Assembly: GCA_036524115.1 (NCBI GenBank)
Contig: DATDCY010000088.1
Location: 1 to 41,935 of the forward strand
From: a bacterium
GTDB taxonomy: Bacteria > JAUVQV01 > DATDCY01
Direction: 5' to 3'
Length of the DNA: 41,935 bases
Part shown: piece by piece, positions 1 to 7,742 of the stretch
Layout: the number at the start of each line of letters is the position of its first letter
How positions within the stretch are numbered: the first letter of the stretch is position 1
Program-made: the position numbers and the translations under genes
Notes under the pieces: generated by a model
Database searches by the model: none
The model's input: the letters and a program-made list of their open reading frames with translations, nothing else
What the model was told of the DNA's origin: nothing

Positions 1-2
1 CT

Positions 3-500
3 GCTCCGGCCGCGGCCCCCGCGCCGCCGCCCGACCCCGAGGCGCTCGCCTTCGCCGCGAAGGTCTCGGGCGTGCTCGGGGAGCTGGGCACCCCGGACGC
101 CATGCCCGGGCTGCCGACGTGGCGCGTCGACGCGGGGCGGATCGTCGAGACGTGCACGCGCCTGCGCGACGCCGGGTTCGACTACCTGCTCTTCGTCTCC
201 GCCGTCGACCGCCCGGCCGAGGGGCGCTTCGAGGTGCTCTACGCCTTCACGAGCTACGCCGGCGGCCGCCAGGGCGCCCTGCTCGCCGAGGTCCCCCGCG
301 AGACGCCGGCGATCGACTCGGTCTTCGGTGTCTGGAAGGGCGCCGACTGGCACGAGCGGGAGACCTACGACATGTTCGGCATCGTCTTCCGCAACCACCC
401 GTTCCTGAGGCGGATCCTCCTCGACGAGGACTGGCCCGGCCACCCGCTGCGCAAGGACTACGTGGACACCCTCCACGACGTCGTGAAGCGGCCCTACTGA
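3..500 (+). CDS. nuoC: NADH-quinone oxidoreductase subunit C (NuoC), 5' truncated by window edge
   Basis: NuoC is a hydrophilic subunit of the peripheral arm of complex I, next to NuoD and NuoB. The reading frame is open from base 3 and begins in an Ala/Pro-rich linker, so the true start lies to the left of the window. A GTG at 72 is an internal possibility but would cut into the domain. The family signature is clear near the C-terminus: W-H-E-R-E-T-Y-D-M-F-G-I followed by a conserved R-R-I-L-L and the W-P-G-H-P-L-R-K-D-Y end. NuoC is separate here and not fused to NuoD. The stop is followed two bases later by the nuoD ATG, so the two are in one transcript. Family assignment is secure; only the N-terminus is unknown. 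Confidence 0.95.
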   Translation, partial: APAAAPAPPPDPEALAFAAKVSGVLGELGTPDAMPGLPTWRVDAGRIVETCTRLRDAGFDYLLFVSAVDRPAEGRFEVLYAFTSYAGGRQGALLAEVPRETPAIDSVFGVWKGADWHERETYDMFGIVFRNHPFLRRILLDEDWPGHPLRKDYVDTLHDVVKRPY

Positions 501-502
501 CC

Positions 503-1651
503 ATGGAACTGCTCAAGGCGTTCAAGACGGCCGACGTTCCCGGCACCGAGGCCCCCATGGCCTACGAGGACTATTTCGTCAACATGGGGCCGCAGCACCC
601 CTCGACCCACGGGGTGCTCCGCCTCGTGCTCAAGCTCGCGGGCGAGACCGTCCTCGGGGTCACCCCGGTGCTCGGCTACGTGCACCGCGGCGTCGAGAAG
701 ATGGGCGAGGCGATGACCGTGGTGCAGTTCACGCACCTGACCGACCGCCTCGACTACCTCTCGGCGCACATGAACAACTGGGGCTGGGCGCTGGCGGTGG
801 AGGAGGCCCTCGGCATCGAGGTGCCGGAGCGGGCCCAGCACATCCGGGTGATCATGGCGGAGTTGACCCGCATGGCCTCGCACCAGCTCTGGTGGGGCGT
901 GCTCGGGATGGACCTCGGCGCCTTCACCCCCTTCCTCTACGGCTTCCGCGACCGCGAGCGGATCAACGACATCTTCGAGAAGACCTGCGGCGCCCGGCTG
1001 ACGATGAACTACATCCGTCCCGGCGGCGTCGTGCAGGACGTCGACGAGGACTTCGCCAAGGACGTCCGGGCGTTCCTCGAGTACTTCGCGCCCTGCATCA
1101 CCGAGTACGAGGAGCTCCTCGGCGGCAACCTGGTCTTCCAGGAGCGCACCAAGGGGATCGGCGTGCTCTCGGCCGACCTGGCGCGCTCGCTCGGGGTCAC
1201 CGGGCCGACCGCCCGCGCCAGCGGCGTCGACTACGACGTGCGCCGCGCGCGCCCCTACGGCATCTACCCGCAGCTCGCCTTCCGGGTGCCGGTCATGAGC
1301 GCAGGCGACTGCTGGGCGCGCTACCAGGTGCGCATCGACGAGATGCGCGAGAGCCTCGGCATCGTGCGCCAGGCGCTCGAGAGCATGCCCGAGGGACCGG
1401 TGCGGGCCAAGCTGCCGGCGATCGTCAAGATCCCGAAGGGGCACTGGCTCTCGCGCGTGGAGGCCGCCCGCGGCGAGATCGCCTTCTACCTGCAGGGCGA
1501 CGGCGGCGAGAAGCCCTGGCGCGTGAAGGTGCGCAGCCCGAACTTCTCGAACCTCGCCGCGCTCCCGTACATCTCCAAGGGCCACCGCGTGGCCGACATC
1601 GTGGCGATCCTCTCCACGCTCGATGTCGTCATCCCCTGCATCGACCGCTGA
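503..1651 (+). CDS. nuoD: NADH-quinone oxidoreductase subunit D (NuoD, 49 kDa)
   Basis: NuoD is the 49-kDa-type subunit that, with NuoB, forms the quinone-binding cavity of complex I. It is related to the large subunit of NiFe hydrogenases. The 382-residue protein has G-P-Q-H-P-S-T-H-G at about residues 29-37 and Y-V-H-R-G-V-E-K shortly after, both diagnostic. The C-terminus ends in the usual -D-R. The ATG at 503 lies two bases after the nuoC stop. The frame is also open upstream, antiparallel in sense to nuoC, but that part is a shadow and has no family similarity. Length is close to the usual stand-alone NuoD of about 390-410 residues. Confidence 0.97.
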   Translation: MELLKAFKTADVPGTEAPMAYEDYFVNMGPQHPSTHGVLRLVLKLAGETVLGVTPVLGYVHRGVEKMGEAMTVVQFTHLTDRLDYLSAHMNNWGWALAVEEALGIEVPERAQHIRVIMAELTRMASHQLWWGVLGMDLGAFTPFLYGFRDRERINDIFEKTCGARLTMNYIRPGGVVQDVDEDFAKDVRAFLEYFAPCITEYEELLGGNLVFQERTKGIGVLSADLARSLGVTGPTARASGVDYDVRRARPYGIYPQLAFRVPVMSAGDCWARYQVRIDEMRESLGIVRQALESMPEGPVRAKLPAIVKIPKGHWLSRVEAARGEIAFYLQGDGGEKPWRVKVRSPNFSNLAALPYISKGHRVADIVAILSTLDVVIPCIDR

Positions 1652-1664
1652 GGCGCTGAACGCG

Positions 1665-2765
1665 ATGGACAACTGGATCTGGCACACCGAGCGCATTCCG
1701 GCGGCCATCACCGCCTTCCTCACCGCGCTGCTCGGCAACCCGCAGCTCGTCGACCTGGTGAAGATGATCCTCGCCGCGGCGCTCCTGGCCGGCTTCGTCT
1801 CGCTCACGGCCCTCTCGCTGGTCTGGGTCGAGCGCAAGGTCGCCGCCCACGTCCAGCAGCGGCTCGGGCCGATGCGCGTCGGGCCGCACGGCATCCTCCA
1901 GACGCTCGCCGACGGCCTCAAGCTGCTGAGCAAGGAGAACATCACGCCGCTCGAGGCGGACCGGTTCATCTTCCACCTCGCGCCGCTGCTGTGCTTCGCC
2001 GCGACCTTCGTCGCGCTGGCCTTCATCCCGTGGGCGCCGGATCTGCAGGTCGTCAACTTCAACGTCGGCCTGGTCTTCGTGCTCGGGATCGGCTCGGTCG
2101 GCGTGCTGGGCATCCTCGCCGCCGGCTGGTCGAGCAACAACAAGTGGTCGATGCTCGGGGCGATGCGCGCCGGCGCGCAGATCATCTCCTACGAGCTGTC
2201 GGCGACGATCGCGCTGATCTCCATCCTGGTCTTCGCCGGCTCGCTCGACTTCCGCGAGATCGTCGCCTCCCAGGCCCAGGGCTGGTGGATCTGGCGCGCG
2301 CCGCTCGTCGGGATCGTGGCCTTCCTCATCTACGGCATCGCCTCGATCGCCGAGTGCAACCGCACGCCCTTCGACCTCGTGGAGGGGGAGAGCGAGCTGA
2401 CCGCCGGCTTCCACACCGAGTACGCCTCAATCCGTTTCGCGATGTTCTTCCTCGCCGAGTTCGTCAACATCTTCCTCGTCTGCTCGATCTCGGCCACGGT
2501 CTTCCTCGGCGGCTGGATGCCGTTCCACATCGGCGGCGCCGCCGGCTTCAACCGCCTCGCCGACCTCATCCCCCCCTGGGCCTGGTTCTACGGCAAGGCG
2601 ATGGCGCTCGTGCTCGTCTTCATGTGGGTGCGCTGGACCTTCCCGCGCCTGCGCGTCGACCAGATGATGCGCTTCGAGTGGAAGTTCCTCATGCCGCTGG
2701 CCTTCGTCACGCTCGCCGTCGCGAGCTGCCTGGTGACCGCCGGCTGGTACTTCTTCCCCGGGTAA
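1665..2765 (+). CDS. nuoH: NADH-quinone oxidoreductase subunit H (NuoH)
   Basis: NuoH is the membrane subunit at the junction of the peripheral and membrane arms, forming the entrance of the quinone chamber. The 366-residue protein is strongly hydrophobic, with W-V-E-R-K-V near residue 50, G-P-M-R-V-G-P-H-G just after it, and the conserved acidic loop V-E-G-E-S-E-L-T-A-G-F. I chose ATG 1665, with a TGAGG about 12 bases upstream. An ATG at 1623, inside nuoD, would add 14 low-complexity residues. NuoH directly follows nuoD; the nuoE, nuoF and nuoG genes often found in between are not here. Confidence 0.95.
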   Translation: MDNWIWHTERIPAAITAFLTALLGNPQLVDLVKMILAAALLAGFVSLTALSLVWVERKVAAHVQQRLGPMRVGPHGILQTLADGLKLLSKENITPLEADRFIFHLAPLLCFAATFVALAFIPWAPDLQVVNFNVGLVFVLGIGSVGVLGILAAGWSSNNKWSMLGAMRAGAQIISYELSATIALISILVFAGSLDFREIVASQAQGWWIWRAPLVGIVAFLIYGIASIAECNRTPFDLVEGESELTAGFHTEYASIRFAMFFLAEFVNIFLVCSISATVFLGGWMPFHIGGAAGFNRLADLIPPWAWFYGKAMALVLVFMWVRWTFPRLRVDQMMRFEWKFLMPLAFVTLAVASCLVTAGWYFFPG

Positions 2766-2783
2766 GGCGGCAGGAGCGGCGGC

Positions 2784-3251
2784 ATGGGCTATCTCGGACG
2801 GACGGTGACGGCGATCCAGGGCTTCGTCACCGGCATGGGCATCACGCTCGGGCACTACGTGCGCTTCTCGGAGGTCGTGACCCAGCAGTACCCCGAGAAC
2901 CGCGAGTGCCTGAAGATGGCCCCGCGCTTCCGCGGCAAGATCCACCTCGTGCGCGACCCCGAGAACAACACGCACAAGTGCACGGCCTGCGGCCTGTGCA
3001 TGAAGGCCTGCCCGAACAACTCGCTGACGGTCAAGCGCGAGAAGGACCCGGAGACGAACAAGTTCAAGCTCGCCGGCTACTATTACCACTTCGAGCGCTG
3101 CACGCTCTGCGGGCTCTGCGTCGACACCTGCAGGTTCTCGGCGCTCGTCATGGGCAACGACTACGAGAACGCCGCCTACGAGCGCGGCGCGCTCACCCTG
3201 CGGCTGGACACGCCCGACGGCGTGCCGCGGCCGGCGCCGGAGGCCCCGTGA
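2784..3251 (+). CDS. nuoI: NADH-quinone oxidoreductase subunit I (NuoI), 2x[4Fe-4S]
   Basis: NuoI carries clusters N6a and N6b, which pass electrons toward the quinone site. The 155-residue protein has two ferredoxin motifs. The first is C-T-A-C-G-L-C-M-K-A-C-P. The second is C-T-L-C-G-L-C-V-D-T-C-R, where the usual proline after the last cysteine is arginine. All eight cysteine ligands are present. An AGGAG lies 9 bases before the ATG. The TGA stop shares bases with the GTG start of nuoJ (GTGA overlap), which suggests translational coupling. Confidence 0.95.
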   Translation: MGYLGRTVTAIQGFVTGMGITLGHYVRFSEVVTQQYPENRECLKMAPRFRGKIHLVRDPENNTHKCTACGLCMKACPNNSLTVKREKDPETNKFKLAGYYYHFERCTLCGLCVDTCRFSALVMGNDYENAAYERGALTLRLDTPDGVPRPAPEAP

Positions 3252-3781
3252 CGCTCGAGACGTTCTTCTTCTACCTCATGGCGGCGTTCATCCTGTTCTC
3301 CGCCTACTTCGTGGTGACCGCGCGCAACCTCTTCCGCTGCGCCATCGGCCTGGCCGCGGTGCTCATCGGCATCGCCGGCGTCTACCTGCTCATGGACGCC
3401 CAGTTCCTCTCGGCGGTGCAGGTGGCCGTCTACGTCGGCGGCGTCGTGGTCCTCGTCGTGTTCGCGGTCCTCATGGTCTCGGACGTCACGCAGAAGGAGT
3501 ACCTGCGCTCGCCGTTCTCGCGCAGCGTCGCCGCCGCGATCATCGCCGAGCTGCTGCTGATGGTCGTCGCGGGCGCCGCGCTGATGCAGGGCTTCGGCGC
3601 CTCCCGCCCCACGCCGGCCTCGGCGCCGGTGCGGGAGATCGGGCACGCGCTGCTCGAGACGGGGCCGGGCGGCTTCGCCCTGCCCTTCGAGGTGATCTCG
3701 CTCGTGCTGGTCGCGGCGCTCATCGGCGCCTGCACGGTCGCGGGCGGGCCCGAGGACCGCGCACGGGAGGAGGGCCAGTGA
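3248..3781 (+). CDS. nuoJ: NADH-quinone oxidoreductase subunit J (NuoJ)
   Basis: NuoJ is a small membrane subunit beside NuoK and NuoH in the membrane arm. The protein has 177 residues with about five hydrophobic segments. The third contains the family's Y-V-G-G-V-V-V-L stretch (around residues 63-70), the site of the pi-bulge helix in known structures. It starts at GTG 3248 inside the nuoI stop (GTGA) and ends in the same kind of overlap with nuoK. The start is fixed by this overlap and by a normal N-terminus (T-L-E-T-F-F-F-Y). Confidence 0.93.
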   Translation: MTLETFFFYLMAAFILFSAYFVVTARNLFRCAIGLAAVLIGIAGVYLLMDAQFLSAVQVAVYVGGVVVLVVFAVLMVSDVTQKEYLRSPFSRSVAAAIIAELLLMVVAGAALMQGFGASRPTPASAPVREIGHALLETGPGGFALPFEVISLVLVAALIGACTVAGGPEDRAREEGQ

Positions 3782-4089
3782 ACCCCGGGCTCGAGCACTA
3801 CCTCGTCCTCTCGGCGCTGATCTTCAGCTTCGGCGTCTTCGGGCTGCTCACGCGCCGCAACCTCGTCGCGATGCTCCTCTGCGTCGAGCTCGTGCTCAAC
3901 TCGGCGGCACTGAACTTCGTCGCCTTCCATCGCTTCCTCTTCAAGGGCGACCCCGGCGGGGTGGTCTTCCCGATCCTGATCATCGCCGTGGCCGCCGCGG
4001 AGGCCGCGGTCGCGCTGGCGGTCATCATCTCCCTCTTCCGCCACCGCAAGAACCTCGACGCGCGGGCCGCGGACACGCTCAGCGGGTGA
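3778..4089 (+). CDS. nuoK: NADH-quinone oxidoreductase subunit K (NuoK)
   Basis: NuoK is a three-helix subunit of the complex I membrane arm, equivalent to an MrpC-type antiporter subunit. It has 103 residues, the normal size. Glu37 in the C-V-E-L-V-L-N segment and Glu75 in A-A-A-E-A-A-V match the two conserved membrane glutamates needed for proton translocation. It starts at GTG 3778 overlapping the nuoJ stop by four bases. The gap to nuoL (94 bases) is the longest inside the cluster and holds a small ORF and a hairpin. Confidence 0.95.
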   Translation: MNPGLEHYLVLSALIFSFGVFGLLTRRNLVAMLLCVELVLNSAALNFVAFHRFLFKGDPGGVVFPILIIAVAAAEAAVALAVIISLFRHRKNLDARAADTLSG

Positions 4090-4094
4090 CGACG

Positions 4095-4187
4095 ATGAAC
4101 ACGTTCTCCGGCCATCATCAGGAAGCGGCTTCGCTGTTCGCATCCCCAAGCCTGCAGCGCTGTGCGGGCGAGGCGCCCGCGCCATGA
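4095..4187 (+). CDS. possible 30-codon ORF between nuoK and nuoL
   Basis: This short ORF starts with ATG five bases after the nuoK stop and ends in a TGA that overlaps the nuoL ATG (ATGA). The 30-residue product (starts M-N-T-F-S-G-H-H-Q-E, ends A-P-A-P) matches nothing I recognise, has no good Shine-Dalgarno, and its codons are less GC-biased at the third base than in the nuo genes. It may serve only to carry ribosomes across the gap and open the hairpin at 4164-4180. It may equally be chance. No function is proposed for the peptide. Confidence 0.25.
   Translation: MNTFSGHHQEAASLFASPSLQRCAGEAPAP
4164..4180 (+). promoter_or_regulatory. hairpin covering the nuoL ribosome binding site
   Basis: GCGGGCG (4164-4170), AGG loop, CGCCCGC (4174-4180) is a perfect 7-bp, all G/C stem. 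It ends four bases before the nuoL ATG and contains the only GAGG-like Shine-Dalgarno. If formed in RNA it would hide the site. Ribosomes finishing the small ORF at 4095-4187 would unfold it. The pairing is seen; the regulatory role is inferred. Confidence 0.4.
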
Positions 4188-6208
4188 CGACGGGCTCCTG
4201 GTTCCTCGACCACCTCTGGCTGGTGCCGCTGCTGCCGTTCCTCGGCGCGCTCCTCATCGCCCTCGTCCTGCGGCCGCTGACGAGCCCGCGCGTCTGCTCG
4301 GGGGCGGCCATCGCCGCCGTCGGCGGCAGCGCCTTCGTCGGCTGGGGCGCCGCCTTCGCCTACTTCGGCCGCCACGCGCACGACACGCTCATCCCCTGGC
4401 AGACGACCTGGCTGGCCTTCACCCCGAAGTTCCCGGGCAACGTCGGCGTGATCGCCGACGACCTCTCGATGCTGCTCGTGCTCGTGGTGACCGGCGTCAG
4501 CCTGCTCGTGCACATCTACTCCACCGGGTATCTGCACGGCGAGCCGGGCTACCCGCGGTACTTCGCCGCCCTCAACCTCTTCACCTGCTCGATGCTCGGC
4601 CTCGTCCTCTCCGTCTCCATCCTCCAGATCTACGTCTTCTGGGAGCTGGTCGGCGTCTCCTCCTTCCTGCTGATCGGGTACTACTGGGAGAAGCCGAGCG
4701 CGGTCTCGGCGTGCAAGAAGGCCTTCATCGTCACCCGCTTCGCCGACCTCGGCTTCCTGCTCGGGCTGCTCATCCTCTCCGGCTACGCCGGCGGCCTGGA
4801 TTTCGCGCACCTCGGCGACCCGGCGACCATCTCCCGCCTCGAGGGCGTGACCCTCATGGGCGTGAGCGCGCTCACCCTGTCGGCAGTCCTCGTCTACTGC
4901 GGCGCCGCAGGCAAGAGCGCGATGTTCCCGCTGCACATCTGGCTCCCCGACGCGATGGAGGGGCCGACGCCGGTCTCCGCGCTCATCCACGCCGCGACGA
5001 TGGTCGTCGCCGGCGTCTACCTCGTCGCGCGGCTCTTCCCGTTCTACGCCGCCACCGAGGGCGGCATGGCGGTCGTGATGGCGATCGGCACCTTCACCTC
5101 GCTCTTCGCCGCGGTCATCGCCGTGACGCAGTTCGACATCAAGCGCGTGCTTGCGTTCTCGACGCTCTCGCAGCTCGGCTACATGATGCTCGCGCTCGGC
5201 GTCGCCCGGGCCGAGGCGCCGCTCGGCTTCACCGCCTCGCTCTTCCACCTGGCGACCCACGCCTGCTTCAAGGCGCTGCTCTTCCTCGGCGCCGGCAGCG
5301 TCATCCACGCCGTGCACACCAACGACATCCGCGAGATGGGCGGGTTGCGCCGCAAGCAGCCGATCACCCACTGGACGTTCCTCATCGCCTGCCTCGCGAT
5401 CGCCGGGTTCCCCGGGACCTCGGGCTTCTTCTCGAAGGACGAGATCCTCGCGGCTGCGCTGCACGGCGGGCACCCGGTGGTCTTCGGCGTCGCGCTCTTC
5501 GTGGCCGGGCTCACCGCGTTCTACATGTTCCGGATCTACTTCCTCACGTTCTGGGGCGAGCCGCGCGACCACCACAAGTTCGACCACGCCCACGAGTCGC
5601 CGGCGAGCATGTGGGTGCCGCTGGCGATCCTGGCGGTGCCCTCGATCTTCCTCGGGTACGTGCCCTTCGGCCAGTACGTCTACCGCGGGGAACTGGAGCA
5701 CGCGAGCATCGACCCGATGATCGCGGTGCCCGCGACCCTCGCCGGCCTCACGGGCATCGCGACCGCGGCCCTGCTCTACGGCCGGCCCAGCGGCGCGCCC
5801 GCCCGGGTCGCCGCGGCGCTCGGCGGGCTCTACCGCACCGTCTACAACAAGTTCTACTTCGACGAGATCTACCTCTTCATCACCCACAAGATCATCTTCC
5901 GCTACATCAGCCGCCCGCTGGCCTGGTTCGACCGGCGCATCGTCGACGGCACCATGGACCTCACCGCCCAGGCCTCGCGCCTCGGCGGGGCCTGGCTGCG
6001 GCTCACGGCCACCGGGCGCCTGCAGAACGCGCTGCGCTTCGTCTCCGGCGGCGCCGCCCTGCTCATGCTGACGCTCATCTTCGCCGGGCCGGGCATCGCC
6101 GCGCTCGTCGCCGCCGGCTATGGCGGCATCGGCGCGGCCCTCGCCGTGCAGATCGTGCGCAACGTCCGCGGCACCGGCGAGCCGCTCAAGAACATCCCGC
6201 GCGACTGA
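4184..6208 (+). CDS. nuoL: NADH-quinone oxidoreductase subunit L (NuoL)
   Basis: NuoL is the distal antiporter-like proton-pumping subunit of complex I. The 674-residue protein (E. coli 613) has the expected set of hydrophobic helices. It has G-K-S-A-M-F-P-L-H-I-W-L-P-D-A-M, whose Lys244 matches the key TM7 lysine. E-G-P-T-P-V-S-A-L-I-H-A-A-T-M-V follows. The C-terminal part has the long lateral-helix region and extra residues around 560-670. ATG 4184 gives a typical hydrophobic N-terminus and overlaps the stop of the upstream small ORF. nuoM follows after 34 bases. Confidence 0.95.
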   Translation: MTTGSWFLDHLWLVPLLPFLGALLIALVLRPLTSPRVCSGAAIAAVGGSAFVGWGAAFAYFGRHAHDTLIPWQTTWLAFTPKFPGNVGVIADDLSMLLVLVVTGVSLLVHIYSTGYLHGEPGYPRYFAALNLFTCSMLGLVLSVSILQIYVFWELVGVSSFLLIGYYWEKPSAVSACKKAFIVTRFADLGFLLGLLILSGYAGGLDFAHLGDPATISRLEGVTLMGVSALTLSAVLVYCGAAGKSAMFPLHIWLPDAMEGPTPVSALIHAATMVVAGVYLVARLFPFYAATEGGMAVVMAIGTFTSLFAAVIAVTQFDIKRVLAFSTLSQLGYMMLALGVARAEAPLGFTASLFHLATHACFKALLFLGAGSVIHAVHTNDIREMGGLRRKQPITHWTFLIACLAIAGFPGTSGFFSKDEILAAALHGGHPVVFGVALFVAGLTAFYMFRIYFLTFWGEPRDHHKFDHAHESPASMWVPLAILAVPSIFLGYVPFGQYVYRGELEHASIDPMIAVPATLAGLTGIATAALLYGRPSGAPARVAAALGGLYRTVYNKFYFDEIYLFITHKIIFRYISRPLAWFDRRIVDGTMDLTAQASRLGGAWLRLTATGRLQNALRFVSGGAALLMLTLIFAGPGIAALVAAGYGGIGAALAVQIVRNVRGTGEPLKNIPRD

Positions 6209-6242
6209 CACGGGACACTAACGGGAAGAACAAGGGGGACGC

Positions 6243-7730
6243 ATGGGCATACTGACGCTCATCACCGCCGTGCCGTTCGCGGCCGTGGCGATCATCATGT
6301 TCCTGCCCGCATCCAGACTCGAGACCATCAAACGGGTCGCGCTCGTGGCCACCGGCATCGACGTCGCCCTGGCGGTCTGGCTGGTGTTCGACGCGCTTGG
6401 CCGCATCGGCGCCGGGAGCGCCCCCCTCTGGCACGTCGAGCGCTTCACCTGGCTCGAGACCCTCGGCGTCGAGTACTACATGGGCGCCGACGGCGTCGCC
6501 GTGCTCATGATCCTGCTGACGGCGGTCGTCATCTTCTGCGGCGTGCTCGCCTCCTGGCGCCACGAGCACCGCGGCAAGGAGTTCTTCGCCTTCCTGCTGC
6601 TGCTCGTCGGCGGCGTCTTCGGCGTCTTCGGCGCCCAGGACCTCTTCCTCTTCTTCCTGTTCTACGAGATCGCGGTGCTGCCGATGTACCTGCTCATCGG
6701 CCTCTGGGGCACCGGGCCGAAGGAGTACTCGGCCATGAAGCTGACCCTGATGCTCATGGGCGGTTCGGCGCTGATCGTGGTCGGCATCCTCGTGCTCTTC
6801 TTCCAGTCGGGCTCGCCGACCTTCGCCATGGACGCCATAGCCGCGCGGGGCATCCCGGCCGCGACGCAGGCCTGGGTCTTCCCGCTGATGTTCTTCGGCT
6901 TCGGGACCCTCGGCGGCCTCTGGCCGTTCCACACCTGGTCGCCGGACGGCCACGCCTCGGCGCCGACGGCGGTCTCGATGCTCCACGCCGGCGTGCTCAT
7001 GAAGCTCGGCGGCTTCGGCTGCCTCAAGGTCATGTTCCTGATGCCCGAGGGCGCGCGGATGTGGGGGACCTTCTTCCTCGCGCTGACGACCGTGAACATC
7101 TTCTACGGCGCGCTCATCGCCTGCCGCAAGACGGACCTCAAGTACATCACGGCGTACAGCTCGGTCAGCCACTGCGGGCTGGTGATCTACGGGCTCTCGA
7201 CCCTGAACATCACCGGATTCCAGGGCGCCGTCGTGCAGATGTTCGCGCACGGCCTGATGACCGCCCTCTTCTTCGCGCTCATCGGCATGATCTACGGGCG
7301 CACGCACACCCGCTTCATCACCGAGATGGGGGGCCTGCTCAAGGTGATGCCGTATCTCGGCGTCTGCTACATGATCGGCGGCATGGCCGGGCTCGGCCTC
7401 CCCGGGCTCGCCGGCTTCATCGCCGAGGTCCAGGTCTTCGTCGCCGCCTTCCAGGACGCCTCGCTCTCGCACCGCGTGATGACGGTGCTCGCAGCCTCGA
7501 GCGTCGTGACCACCGCCGTGTACCTGCTGCGCGCGCTGACGAAGATGCTCTACGGCCCGATCCAGGACAAGCACCACCTCGAGCTGACGGACGCGACGCT
7601 CGTCGAGCGCGTCCCCCTCGGCATCCTCGTGTTCTTCCTGGCCTTCGCCGGGATCTTCCCGATGTGGATGATCCGGCTCATCTCCAGCTCGCTCGCGCCG
7701 GTCGTGGCGCGCATCGCGGCGGTTGGCTAG
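6243..7730 (+). CDS. nuoM: NADH-quinone oxidoreductase subunit M (NuoM), TM7 lysine replaced
   Basis: NuoM is the middle antiporter-like subunit of the membrane arm. The protein has 495 residues. The TM5 glutamate (F-Y-E-I-A-V-L-P-M-Y) and the TM8 lysine (G-V-L-M-K-L-G-G) are present. The TM7 segment reads G-F-G-T-L-G-G-L-W-P-F-H-T-W. Aligned without gaps to E. coli A-F-A-V-K-M-P-M-V-P-L-H-G-W, the conserved lysine (E. coli K234) is a leucine here. The W-S-P-D-G-H-A-S-A-P-T-A variant that follows differs from the usual L-P-D-A-H. A GGGGGAC Shine-Dalgarno precedes the ATG. The nuoM stop overlaps the strong Shine-Dalgarno of nuoN. Confidence 0.94.
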   Translation: MGILTLITAVPFAAVAIIMFLPASRLETIKRVALVATGIDVALAVWLVFDALGRIGAGSAPLWHVERFTWLETLGVEYYMGADGVAVLMILLTAVVIFCGVLASWRHEHRGKEFFAFLLLLVGGVFGVFGAQDLFLFFLFYEIAVLPMYLLIGLWGTGPKEYSAMKLTLMLMGGSALIVVGILVLFFQSGSPTFAMDAIAARGIPAATQAWVFPLMFFGFGTLGGLWPFHTWSPDGHASAPTAVSMLHAGVLMKLGGFGCLKVMFLMPEGARMWGTFFLALTTVNIFYGALIACRKTDLKYITAYSSVSHCGLVIYGLSTLNITGFQGAVVQMFAHGLMTALFFALIGMIYGRTHTRFITEMGGLLKVMPYLGVCYMIGGMAGLGLPGLAGFIAEVQVFVAAFQDASLSHRVMTVLAASSVVTTAVYLLRALTKMLYGPIQDKHHLELTDATLVERVPLGILVFFLAFAGIFPMWMIRLISSSLAPVVARIAAVG

Positions 7731-7742
7731 GAGGTGACGACC

